Shown: piece after piece, positions 1 to 6,701 of the stretch | Numbering within the stretch: the stretch's first letter is position 1 | Layout of the letters: each line of letters opens with the position of its first letter | Assembly (NCBI GenBank): GCA_050180015.1 | Contig: JBFXEO010000079.1 | Span: 1-11,905 of the forward strand | Length of the DNA: 11,905 nt | Source of the DNA: JBFXEO01 sp050180015 | GTDB taxonomy: Bacteria > Bacteroidota > Bacteroidia > Bacteroidales > Tenuifilaceae | Direction of reading: 5' to 3' | Program-made: the position numbers and the translations under genes | Notes under the pieces: model-generated | Seen by the model: the letters and a program-made list of their open reading frames with translations, nothing else | Told to the model about the DNA's origin: nothing | Database searches by the model: none

Positions 1-342
1 GAATAGCCTTTTATTGGCCCTAATTATATCCTCATCGAAGCTTGTTATGGCCGATACAGCATTGTCGGATTCCGAAAACTCTATATCAATGGCATTGAGC
101 ATGGTTTTTGCCTTTTCGTCATTTGGGTTATCAACCTTAACCTCAACGTGAATAGAGATTGTGTTTTTATCCCAGTTTTCGACGTTAACCTGACCGTACT
201 TGTTCTGAATGAGTAGCCTGGTAGCGGCATTCACGTTAAATTCCCGGTCATACACTTTGTTCAATCTACCTTTAGCGGCAAAAGCACAGGAAACCGTAAG
301 TAAAATGACCAAAGTGACAGATATTTCTCTGAATACTTTCAT
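1..342 (-). CDS. Exported DUF4097-like protein, N-terminal part (runs off the window)
   Basis: An open frame begins at an ATG at 342 and stays open for 114 codons to the window edge, so the C-terminus is missing. The first ~23 residues form a signal peptide: a short basic start (MKVFREI), a hydrophobic core, then CAFA before AAKG. A signal peptidase I cut after AFA is plausible; the cysteine sits in a poor lipobox, so a lipoprotein is less likely. The mature part reads as beta-rich (LLIQNKYGQVNVENWDKN, then a strand ISIHVEVKV), which resembles the start of DUF4097/putative-adhesin beta-helix proteins. That family call rests on pattern recognition only. It is the third gene in a probable operon, 42 bp after the membrane protein gene, and may be an envelope output of the sigma factor upstream. 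Its biochemical function is not known. Confidence 0.7.
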   Translation of the reverse strand, partial: MKVFREISVTLVILLTVSCAFAAKGRLNKVYDREFNVNAATRLLIQNKYGQVNVENWDKNTISIHVEVKVDNPNDEKAKTMLNAIDIEFSESDNAVSAITSFDEDIIRANKRLF

Positions 343-384
343 ACTGTTAAGTTTTTAAGTTTTACCTGTTAAAATTTTCTGGAG

Positions 385-909
385 CTACGGCTTACCCTCG
401 GTAAGCGATTCCTCAATTCTTTGTAGTGCCTCCATCCTAACCTGATAGTTCTGCATCATGGCATCTACCACATAATCTTCGCGGGGATTATACAAAAGTT
501 CCCCCTCAAGCTGCCGTTTCTCCTTCTCAAACTCCGCAAACATGCGCATTACTTCCGGTTTAACGGATGGGTCGGTACTAAAAGCCAGTTGCTCAATTGC
601 CCTATACTTGCGCAGTAGCTGGCTATGGTAGTAGCTATCCATTTCAATCAGCACCTTTTGTGTGGCCCTATCGCCAAAAAAGTAGTTGGCCAGTTCAGGT
701 AGCCGTTCCCGGTTGTAGAATAGCCCCAGCAAGGTGGTGAGCATAAGTATAAGTACAACTGAAGCTGCCGCCGATATGAATATCTTAAGTAAGTAAAGGT
801 TGCTGCGTTGTTTCATTTTTGCCATAAACCTTTCCTGGTGACCCTCCATTAAATCCACATCATCGAACAAATTCCTGTTATCCCTAAAGTATTCATCGAA
901 CCTTTCCAT
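385..909 (-). CDS. Single-pass membrane protein, probable anti-sigma partner
   Basis: This is a 174-residue protein whose start overlaps the end of the sigma factor gene by 17 bp, suggesting translational coupling. Residues 1-37 are charged and probably cytoplasmic (MERFDEYFRDNRNLFDD, then EGHQERFMAKM). Residues ~38-65 form one hydrophobic transmembrane helix. The rest is rich in Glu, Arg, Lys and Gln and looks alpha-helical or coiled-coil, notably ~85-110 and ~120-170. No zinc-binding HxxxCxxC anti-sigma motif is present. A short N-terminal segment with a GHxERF-like motif followed by one membrane helix, encoded just after an ECF sigma gene, is an arrangement I associate with Bacteroidota proteins annotated as hypothetical or putative anti-sigma. 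The role as membrane anchor and inhibitor of the sigma factor is inferred from position and topology, not from a recognised domain. Confidence 0.72.
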   Translation of the reverse strand: MERFDEYFRDNRNLFDDVDLMEGHQERFMAKMKQRSNLYLLKIFISAAASVVLILMLTTLLGLFYNRERLPELANYFFGDRATQKVLIEMDSYYHSQLLRKYRAIEQLAFSTDPSVKPEVMRMFAEFEKEKRQLEGELLYNPREDYVVDAMMQNYQVRMEALQRIEESLTEGKP

Positions 910-1471
910 AGCTGAAAGTTTTACTGCTCTGCTTAAGTATCTCTATCAATTTTTGCCGGGCCCTTGTAAACTGGGAACGGACAGAAGACTGTTCTATTCC
1001 AAGTATCCCGGCAATCTCCTCATACTCAAATCCCTCAACAAGGCGAAGGGTTAGCACTAACCGGTAACCGTCCGGAAGCTGGTTCATGGCCTGCTTAACC
1101 TCTTCCGCCGAATCGGGGATAAAATTATCTGTATCGTCATGCACATCTGGGACATTTCTCACATCGTCAATAGAAGTAAACTTTAACTTCTTTTTCTTAA
1201 GATAATCGATGCAGGTATTAACCACAATCCTTTTTAGCCAAGCACCAAATGTAACCTCGTTGCGGAATGTGTTTATTTTATCAAATGCTTTAAAGAACGC
1301 TTCCTGCATGGCATCCTCTGCCTCCATCCTGTCGGGTAAAATTCGGCAGCTTACATTGTACATTGCCCGGGAATAGAGGTTGTAAAGCTCAAACTGGGCC
1401 TTGCTATTACCATGCCGGCATAACTCAATGAGCTCCGAATGAATATTCATTTCCCGATCAGGTTTTTTCAT
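893..1471 (-). CDS. ECF-type RNA polymerase sigma-70 family factor
   Basis: This 192-residue protein has the two-domain form of extracytoplasmic-function sigma factors. Sigma region 2 spans ~24-95 and contains AEDAMQEAFFKAF, which binds core polymerase and the -10 element, and FGAWLKRIVVNTCIDYLKKKK. A variable acidic linker follows (~100-122). Region 4 spans ~124-178 (QLPDGYRLVLTLRLVEGF, then a helix-turn-helix around EEIAGILGIEQSSVRSQFTRA) and recognises the -35 element. The length is normal for the family. The ATG at 1471 is used; Met8 is a possible alternative. The gene is first of three co-directional genes, followed by a membrane protein and an exported protein, which fits a sigma/anti-sigma/envelope-response unit. 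No TAnnTTTG box lies upstream between 1472 and 1607, so it may use another promoter, possibly its own. The inducing signal cannot be read from the sequence. Confidence 0.93.
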   Translation of the reverse strand: MKKPDREMNIHSELIELCRHGNSKAQFELYNLYSRAMYNVSCRILPDRMEAEDAMQEAFFKAFDKINTFRNEVTFGAWLKRIVVNTCIDYLKKKKLKFTSIDDVRNVPDVHDDTDNFIPDSAEEVKQAMNQLPDGYRLVLTLRLVEGFEYEEIAGILGIEQSSVRSQFTRARQKLIEILKQSSKTFSYGKVR

Positions 1472-1607
1472 TGAATTCTATGCTAGAGACTACCCAACGT
1501 TTAAATCTGCTGCACATGCGTGTGTAAATTTCCAAAAAAAAGAGGAGGAATCCTAAATATTGCTATACGAATAGCGGATCAGGGCAATGTAAAATACTCC
1601 CCAAGTT

Positions 1608-1642
1608 AAAAACAGCAAGTCCCGGTTTCGTCCGGGACTTGC
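1608..1642 (-). terminator. Rho-independent terminator of the methylmalonyl-CoA decarboxylase operon
   Basis: A perfect 11-bp inverted repeat (GCAAGTCCCGG at 1615-1625, CCGGGACTTGC at 1632-1642) encloses a 6-base loop. On the minus strand the stem is followed by TG and a run of five T (1608-1612). It lies 23 bp after the stop codon of the beta-subunit gene and separates that operon from the sigma factor gene. Confidence 0.9.
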
Positions 1643-1665
1643 CTAGTATCCAAAATATTTAACTA

Positions 1666-2829
1666 CTACGATAGAAAACTTAGTAAAATTCCCGCTGCAA
1701 CAGCGCTACCAATAACCCCGGCAACATTTGGCCCCATGGCGTGCATTAATAGGTGGTTGGTTTTATCGTACTCTAAGCCCACAACCTGCGATACCCTTGC
1801 GCTATCGGGAACTGCCGAAACTCCGGCATTGCCAATAAGCGGGTTGATTTTAGCCCCCTCTTTCAGAAAAAGGTTAATGAATTTAACAAATAAAACACCT
1901 CCTGTAGTAGCAATTATGAATGATGCTGCACCGAGGAAAAATATTCCAACCGATTTGGCCGTAAGAAATGTGGTGGCCTGAGTAGATGCCCCAACCGTTA
2001 AGCCTATGAGTATTGTAACAATATCAATTAAAGGCCCCTTGGCCGTGTCGGCAAGGCGTTTGGTAACGGTGCTTTCCTTTAGTAGGTTCCCAAAGAAAAG
2101 CATACCCAGCAGCGGTAAACCCGAGGGTACTATAAACGTTGTTAGCAACACACCAACTATCGGGAATAAAATTTTCTCCAGCTTTGTAACCTGCCTTGGG
2201 GGTTTCATCCGGATAACCCGTTCCTTTTTGGTAGTTAATAGCCGCATAATTGGAGGTTGGATCACCGGGACAAGGGCCATGTAGGAATACGCCGATATGG
2301 CAATTGCCCCCATAAGTTCAGGGGCCAAACGCGACGACAGGAAAATAGCTGTTGGGCCATCGGCACCGCCAATAATACCAATGGCACCAGCCTCTTCGGG
2401 CGAAAAGCCAAGCAGTAGAGCTGCCATATATGCTCCAAAAATACCCAGCTGTGCAGCAGCACCGATCAGCATCAACTTTGGATTTGAAATTAGCGCGCTA
2501 AAATCGGTCATTGCACCAATGCCGAGGAATATCAACGGAGGATAAATTCCCTTTAGCACCCCGAAGTAAAGGTAGTTGAGCACGCTGCCATCCTCGTATA
2601 TGCCAATTTGAAATCCCGGAGTGAAAGGGATATTGCCTATGATGACTCCAAAGCCTATGGGAATTAACAGCAATGGCTCATACTCCTTGGCAATAGCCAG
2701 GTATATAAATGCCAAGCCGAATAATATCATTATCCCATGCCCGGGTGTAAAATTGGAAAAGCCGGTATAGGAAAAGAATTGGCTTAGGTTTTCCAGTAAG
2801 AATGAGAAAAATCCGCCTGATTGTTCCAT
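1666..2829 (-). CDS. mmdB: Sodium-pumping methylmalonyl-CoA decarboxylase, beta subunit
   Basis: The 387-residue, very hydrophobic protein belongs to the OadB/MmdB/GcdB family. These membrane subunits accept the carboxyl group from carboxybiotin, release CO2 and export sodium ions. Family hallmarks are visible: GGADGPT at 154-160, holding the conserved aspartate (Asp157) implicated in sodium transport in Klebsiella OadB, and the loop GNAGVSAVPDSAR at 333-345. Roughly nine to eleven membrane-spanning or re-entrant segments can be seen, with a basic cytoplasmic stretch around 200-217 (KKERVIRMKPPRQ). The start lies 2 bp after the stop of the biotin-carrier gene, so translation is probably coupled. 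It is the last gene of the operon and is followed by a strong terminator. Sequence alone does not separate oxaloacetate, glutaconyl-CoA and methylmalonyl-CoA systems; the last is chosen because of the adjoining epimerase and acyl-CoA carboxyltransferase. Confidence 0.94.
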   Translation of the reverse strand: MEQSGGFFSFLLENLSQFFSYTGFSNFTPGHGIMILFGLAFIYLAIAKEYEPLLLIPIGFGVIIGNIPFTPGFQIGIYEDGSVLNYLYFGVLKGIYPPLIFLGIGAMTDFSALISNPKLMLIGAAAQLGIFGAYMAALLLGFSPEEAGAIGIIGGADGPTAIFLSSRLAPELMGAIAISAYSYMALVPVIQPPIMRLLTTKKERVIRMKPPRQVTKLEKILFPIVGVLLTTFIVPSGLPLLGMLFFGNLLKESTVTKRLADTAKGPLIDIVTILIGLTVGASTQATTFLTAKSVGIFFLGAASFIIATTGGVLFVKFINLFLKEGAKINPLIGNAGVSAVPDSARVSQVVGLEYDKTNHLLMHAMGPNVAGVIGSAVAAGILLSFLS

Positions 2830-2831
2830 AG

Positions 2832-3269
2832 CTATCCAATAATTATTAGTACATCACCCTCCAAAACGGAATCGCCCTTGCGGACCTTTACATCCACAAC
2901 CCGTCCTTCCTTATCGGAATCGATATTGTTTTCCATCTTCATGGCTTCTAGCACAATTAAGCGCTGGCCCATTTTAACGGTGTCACCAGGTTTAACGTGA
3001 ACATCAAGAATTACACCGGGAAGCGGAGCTTTAATTGAGCCGGAGGTTGCAGCGCCGGGGCTTGCCGTTTTGGCAACGGATGGATGCGTATCGGTGGTTG
3101 GTATTGCCTCTGGACGAACGAGTTTTGGGGTTTTAGTTTGCCTTAGCTCCTTGTCCAGCTCAACATTGTACGGTGTACCATTTACTTCCACCTCGGCAAT
3201 ATTGCCCTCCACGTTGGCAATATGAACCGTATATTCGTTACCGTTTATTTTAAACTTAAAATCTTTCAT
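2832..3269 (-). CDS. mmdC: Biotin carrier protein, gamma subunit of methylmalonyl-CoA decarboxylase
   Basis: The 145-residue protein ends in a biotinyl/lipoyl domain (~76-145) with the biotinylation motif EAMKMEN at 108-114; Lys111 is the expected biotin site. The domain opens with IKAPLPGVILDVHVKPGD, typical of carboxylase and decarboxylase carriers. Residues 1-45 form a small beta-rich region (FKFKINGNEYTVHI), and 46-75 are a Pro/Ala/Thr-rich flexible linker that would let the biotin arm swing between the carboxyltransferase and the membrane beta subunit. No biotin carboxylase gene is present in the operon, which fits biotin being carboxylated by transfer from the substrate rather than by ATP and bicarbonate. 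It sits 51 bp after the delta-subunit gene and 2 bp before mmdB. The domain assignment is certain; the substrate comes from context. Confidence 0.94.
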   Translation of the reverse strand: MKDFKFKINGNEYTVHIANVEGNIAEVEVNGTPYNVELDKELRQTKTPKLVRPEAIPTTDTHPSVAKTASPGAATSGSIKAPLPGVILDVHVKPGDTVKMGQRLIVLEAMKMENNIDSDKEGRVVDVKVRKGDSVLEGDVLIIIG

Positions 3270-3320
3270 CGTTGCAGTTTTTCTTTTGGTGAAAAATCAA
3301 TACTATAATTCTCCCTAACA

Positions 3321-4235
3321 TCACTGTTTCCTGGGTTGACGTGAAACAGGTGGAACCTGCCGTAACCCGTATATCTTTGAACTCCAGGGAGAGTAAAGTT
3401 TAGAAACCCTTTGAATGGTTATAACCGTAGATTCCTGATCGTGTTTCTCCGTTTCGTAAAAGTAAAATGCCGCCGAAATTGCGGCAAAAACCTCCCCCGA
3501 AACCTCTTCTGTAAAAACGGGCACTGCTCCAAGGGTTCCTTGAACATTCTCTGTTTTACGCTGTAATGCGCGCTGGTTAGATTTACCTATGATCCTGAAT
3601 ACACGGTATAGCACTATAAGCGCAACAAATACCACCAGCATTGCGGTAAGTGCCATTACAATACCATAGGGATCAATACTTCTAAACTTCTCCCCTGCCG
3701 ATACCTTAACGGTAAATACATCGTTGGTAGAATTTGGCGTTGTAACATCGCTAATAGTCCAGCTATCTGTACCATCGGGCATTCTGCAGTATGTTTGGTT
3801 GGCCTTGAGTGCGGGTACTGTAACGCTATCGATGATGGTTTTGCCATCGGGGCTAATTAGTGCAATAAACCGGCTTAAGCTGTCTATTTTAAAGTTGAGG
3901 TGTAGGGTTCCGTGCTGTGTTATGCTATCGGCAAAAAATACGATGAATTGCCTTAAGGGGATCACAGTGGCGGGATCGCCCTTGGGAATCATGTATTTCT
4001 TAGGCTCGTTGAGATCATTGCTAAGGTAGCAGGTGGCGGTGTTAACCTTGTTGTAGCCAAGGTTCATTATCTCTATCCACGCCCCCCTGTTACCGAAATT
4101 ATCGGTATAGTTTGATGTATTTACAAGCATCACCTCGTTTATCCTCAAATCGTAAATACTTTGAGCGTTGGTAACGGTTGAAAAAGCCATCGCTACCAAC
4201 AAGGTAATGTCAAACCAGTATTTTTTCATCAACAT
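3321..4235 (-). CDS. Lamin-tail domain fused to OadG-like delta subunit of the sodium-pumping decarboxylase
   Basis: The 304-residue protein is much longer than a usual OadG/MmdD subunit (about 80-130 residues). It has a signal peptide (~1-24, MKKYWF start, ending TNAQS), an extracytoplasmic region ~27-170 resembling a lamin tail domain (LRINEVMLVN, GAWIEIMNLG, then a closing stretch TYCRMPDGTDSW), one membrane helix at ~190-212, and a cytoplasmic tail. The tail carries OadG-like features: SGEVFAAISAAFYFYETE at 246-263, VITIQRV, and SPWSSKIYGLRQVP near the end, where classical delta subunits keep contacts with the carboxyltransferase and biotin carrier. The position between alpha and gamma genes (12 bp after mmdA) supports a delta-subunit role, anchoring the soluble parts to the beta subunit. 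The outer domain's job is unknown. The start could be Met1 or Met3 (ATG at 4229). Confidence 0.85.
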   Translation of the reverse strand: MLMKKYWFDITLLVAMAFSTVTNAQSIYDLRINEVMLVNTSNYTDNFGNRGAWIEIMNLGYNKVNTATCYLSNDLNEPKKYMIPKGDPATVIPLRQFIVFFADSITQHGTLHLNFKIDSLSRFIALISPDGKTIIDSVTVPALKANQTYCRMPDGTDSWTISDVTTPNSTNDVFTVKVSAGEKFRSIDPYGIVMALTAMLVVFVALIVLYRVFRIIGKSNQRALQRKTENVQGTLGAVPVFTEEVSGEVFAAISAAFYFYETEKHDQESTVITIQRVSKLYSPWSSKIYGLRQVPPVSRQPRKQ

Positions 4236-4247
4236 AAATTTATAAGG

Positions 4248-5810
4248 TTACAGCGGTAGATTTGAGTGTTTCTTGGGGGGATTCACATCCTTTTTGGTAG
4301 CCAATGACTGTAAAGCCCGAATTATACGGAAACGGGTATTGCGCGGCTCAATAACATCATCGAGATAACCGAACTTGGCGGCCACATAAGGGTTGGCAAA
4401 TTTTTCCTTGTACTCCTGCTCCTTGCGGAACAGGAATTCCACTTTGGCCTTTTCGTCCTCTATGCTTTCGAGTTCGCGGCTAAGTAGAACCTCGATGGCC
4501 CCCTTGGGGCCCATAACGGCAATCTCGGCGCTGGGCCATGCATAGTTAATGTCTCCGCGCAGGTGCTTAGAACTCATTACATCGTAAGCCCCGCCATACG
4601 CCTTACGCAGAACCACGGTAACCTTGGGAATTGTAGCCTCTCCGTAAGCGAACAAAAGTTTTGCACCATGAATAATAATACCGTTGTATTCCTGACCTGT
4701 TCCGGGCAAAAATCCGGGAACATCAACCAGCGTAACTATGGGAATGTTGAAAGCATCGCAAAAACGGACAAACCGGGCCGCTTTACGCGAGGCATTTATA
4801 TCGAGAACACCGGCCAAGTACTTGGGCTGATTTGCCACAATACCAACCGATTGGCCGTTGAAACGGGCAAAGCAGGTAACAATATTTGGAGCATAATCGC
4901 GCTGCAACTCCAGGTATTCGCCATTATCGACAATTGCGCCAATTACATCCTTAACATCGTAGGGCTTGGTGGCACTATCGGGAATAATCTCGTTCAGCAT
5001 GTCCTCCAGCCTATCAATGGGGTCGTTGTTGGGCTGTAGCGGCGTTTCTTCTAAGTTATTCTGGGGAAGGTAGCTCAGCAACTTGCGAACCAGCATAATT
5101 CCTTCCTCCTCGGTTTCCGAAACAAAGTGTGCAACCCCCGATTTGGTGGAATGGACGCTGGAGCCGCCAAGTTCCTCGGACGTAACGGTTTCGCCCGTTA
5201 CCGTTTTAACAACCTTGGGCCCGGTTACAAACATGTAGCTGGTGTTACGCGACATAACAATAAAATCTGTTAGTGCAGGTGAGTAAACAGCACCCCCGGC
5301 GCATGGGCCAAAAATTGCGGAAATCTGAGGGATAACCCCCGATGCCAGAATGTTGCGCTCAAAAATCTCGGCATAGCCACCCAAGCTTTTAACACCCTCC
5401 TGAATACGTGCCCCACCGCTATCGTTAATGCCAATAACAGGTGCGCCAACCTTCATGGCCATATCCATAATTTTGCAGATTTTTGCGGCGAACATTTCAG
5501 ACAACGAACCGCCAAATACGGTGAAATCCTGTGAGAAAACGTACACCAACCGGCCATCGATTGTACCGTAACCGGTAACAACGCCATCGGATAGGTAAGT
5601 TTCCTTGTCAAGGCCAAAATCGATGCAGCGATGCGATACAAACATATCGAACTCCTCGAAACTACCCTCGTCCAGCAGCATTTCAATCCGCTCGCGGGCA
5701 GTATGTTTCCCTTTTTTATGCTGCGATTCAATACGTCTTTCGCCACCACCCAATTTGGCTTTCTCGCGTAAATCAATTAACTCCTTAATTTTTTGCTCCT
5801 GGGTACTCAT
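4248..5810 (-). CDS. mmdA: Methylmalonyl-CoA decarboxylase alpha subunit (acyl-CoA carboxyltransferase)
   Basis: The 520-residue protein has the two crotonase-like halves of acyl-CoA carboxyltransferases. The N-terminal half includes HTARERIEMLLDEGSFEE (36-53), DSGGARIQEGV (130-140) and FGPCAGGAVYSPALTDF (167-183), whose glycines form an oxyanion hole. The C-terminal half includes VDVPGFLPGTGQEYNGII (362-379) and RKAYGGAYDVMSSKHLRGD (402-420). It moves the carboxyl group of (S)-methylmalonyl-CoA onto biotin of the carrier subunit, giving propionyl-CoA. The same fold serves as the beta subunit of propionyl-CoA carboxylase. The decarboxylase role is preferred because the operon encodes beta, gamma and delta membrane-pump subunits but no biotin carboxylase. 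It lies 29 bp after the epimerase gene. Length and motifs are intact. Confidence 0.94.
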   Translation of the reverse strand: MSTQEQKIKELIDLREKAKLGGGERRIESQHKKGKHTARERIEMLLDEGSFEEFDMFVSHRCIDFGLDKETYLSDGVVTGYGTIDGRLVYVFSQDFTVFGGSLSEMFAAKICKIMDMAMKVGAPVIGINDSGGARIQEGVKSLGGYAEIFERNILASGVIPQISAIFGPCAGGAVYSPALTDFIVMSRNTSYMFVTGPKVVKTVTGETVTSEELGGSSVHSTKSGVAHFVSETEEEGIMLVRKLLSYLPQNNLEETPLQPNNDPIDRLEDMLNEIIPDSATKPYDVKDVIGAIVDNGEYLELQRDYAPNIVTCFARFNGQSVGIVANQPKYLAGVLDINASRKAARFVRFCDAFNIPIVTLVDVPGFLPGTGQEYNGIIIHGAKLLFAYGEATIPKVTVVLRKAYGGAYDVMSSKHLRGDINYAWPSAEIAVMGPKGAIEVLLSRELESIEDEKAKVEFLFRKEQEYKEKFANPYVAAKFGYLDDVIEPRNTRFRIIRALQSLATKKDVNPPKKHSNLPL

Positions 5811-5839
5811 AATATTTGCATGTGTTTGGGTATGGGGTA

Positions 5840-6250
5840 CTATTTACTTTTATCTTCACAAAACTCTGTAAGAACTCCCAATGTGGACTTGGGGTGTAGA
5901 AAGGCAATATCGAGCCCCTCGGCACCTTTGCGCGGGGTTTTATCTATAAGCAACACGCCTTTCCCCTCAGCATCTTTGAGCTGATCCTCGATACCCTTAA
6001 CGGCAAAAGCGATGTGATGAATGCCTTCCCCCTTTTTCTCGATAAACTTACCGATAGGGCCCTCGGGATCGGTTGACTCCAGTAGTTCTATTTTGGTTTG
6101 ACCAACCATGAAGAACGCTGTTTTTACCTTTTGATCTTTAACCTCCTCGGTGCTGTAGCACCTAAGTCCAAGTATATTTTCGTAGAATGGAATTGAATCC
6201 TGCAGACTTTTCACGGCTATGCCGATATGTTCAATATGTGTTATGCTCAT
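5840..6250 (-). CDS. mce: Methylmalonyl-CoA epimerase
   Basis: This 136-residue glyoxalase/VOC-fold protein has two beta-alpha-beta-beta-beta modules. It opens with HIEHIGIAVKSLQDSIPFYE (5-24), the usual epimerase beginning; His8, His79 (in GEGIHHIAFAV) and Glu129 (in GVLTEF) stand where the metal ligands are expected, and KIELLE occupies 53-58. The enzyme interconverts (R)- and (S)-methylmalonyl-CoA. That links methylmalonyl-CoA mutase, which yields the R form, to the decarboxylase, which uses the S form. Being the first gene of the mmd operon fits a propionate-forming pathway. Length is normal for the family. A Bacteroidota-type -7 element lies 33 bp upstream. The mutase itself is not in the window. 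General VOC proteins look alike, but the context makes the assignment strong. Confidence 0.94.
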   Translation of the reverse strand: MSITHIEHIGIAVKSLQDSIPFYENILGLRCYSTEEVKDQKVKTAFFMVGQTKIELLESTDPEGPIGKFIEKKGEGIHHIAFAVKGIEDQLKDAEGKGVLLIDKTPRKGAEGLDIAFLHPKSTLGVLTEFCEDKSK

Positions 6251-6283
6251 AGTTAAATTTATTTAGGTTCGAAACTACGGGCA

Positions 6284-6291
6284 CAAAGTTA
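6284..6291 (-). promoter_or_regulatory. Candidate -7 element for the mce-mmd operon
   Basis: The minus strand reads TAACTTTG, a perfect match to the Bacteroidota primary-sigma -7 consensus TAnnTTTG. It lies 33 bp upstream of the epimerase start and would give a leader of about 25-30 bases. No convincing TTTG -33 element is visible at the usual spacing, so the support is half of the consensus plus position. Confidence 0.6.
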
Positions 6292-6399
6292 TAGCCTAAT
6301 GATAAGTTTACCCAGAAAAAAAGTCATCTATTTACTTGTTATTCAACATTGCTAAATAACATGTTTTTATGCCTGAAAGCCCAGAATAACTACAGGGAA

Positions 6400-6625
6400 T
6401 CAGGGGAAGTTAACCGTCGGGGTTCTGCCCATGTCCACCTTTCTAAAAGTCTGTTGCCTGGGGCTGGCATACCATTCCCAGGCTTCCACCCCGGCACGGG
6501 CCGTGTCATAGTAAAAATTTCCACCCCCTCCCAGAAAATGGGTACCCCCGGATATACACAGCCTCTCAACTCTGTCAAAGAACTCGTACAGGAGCAGGAC
6601 CCCCCTGTTTGATAATCTCTGCGAG
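6400..6625 (-). other. Unidentified, possibly coding fragment beside the IS110 remnant
   Basis: In a different frame from the transposase remnant, 74 sense codons run from just after a TGA to a stop at 6400-6402. The translation has a protein-like mix in places (LLLYEFFDRVERLC, YYDTARAGVEAWEWY, RTPTVNFP before the stop) and no good start codon. The stretch is clearly richer in G and C than the AT-rich DNA on either side, suggesting a separate origin. It may be the tail of another gene joined to the IS remnant by deletion. I do not recognise the family. The plus strand is also open here over a similar length, which weakens the coding argument. Confidence 0.3.
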
Positions 6626-6626
6626 T

Positions 6627-6701
6627 GTCAACGATGTTGTCCTTGTGGACATCGATTCCACAGCTAACCGTTACAACCCGATCGAATAGTGCCTTTTCCA
6701 C
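6627..6701 (-). pseudogene. IS110-family transposase remnant, N-terminal codons only
   Basis: About 25 codons read like the start of an IS110-family DEDD transposase: EKALFDRVV, then SCGIDVHKDNIV, whose GIDVHK block holds the first catalytic aspartate of the RuvC-like domain. The apparent start is a GTG at 6701, with an in-frame stop upstream and no ATG. A functional IS110 transposase is roughly 300-400 residues; here the similarity stops after IVDT and the frame continues as unrelated low-complexity sequence to a stop near 6390. The remaining catalytic residues and the C-terminal Transposase_20 domain are absent. It is therefore a decayed or deleted copy and not mobile by itself. The family call rests on one short but characteristic motif. 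No element ends could be placed, as expected for a family that usually lacks terminal inverted repeats. Confidence 0.65.

Noticed and set aside
4563..5039. 158-codon plus-strand open frame inside mmdA
   Set aside because: It lies antisense to a fully conserved carboxyltransferase gene, has no recognisable motif, and is an expected shadow of the codon use of mmdA.
6337..6361. Inverted repeat TGTTATT/AATAACA upstream of the epimerase promoter
   Set aside because: Only 7 bp, fully AT-rich apart from one pair, with an 11-base loop; likely chance in AT-rich DNA.
6349..6612. Plus-strand 87-codon open frame opposite the IS110 remnant
   Set aside because: It is proline- and glycine-rich with no recognised motif. 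The plus strand is open only because this piece is GC-richer; the GIDVHK motif on the minus strand is better evidence.
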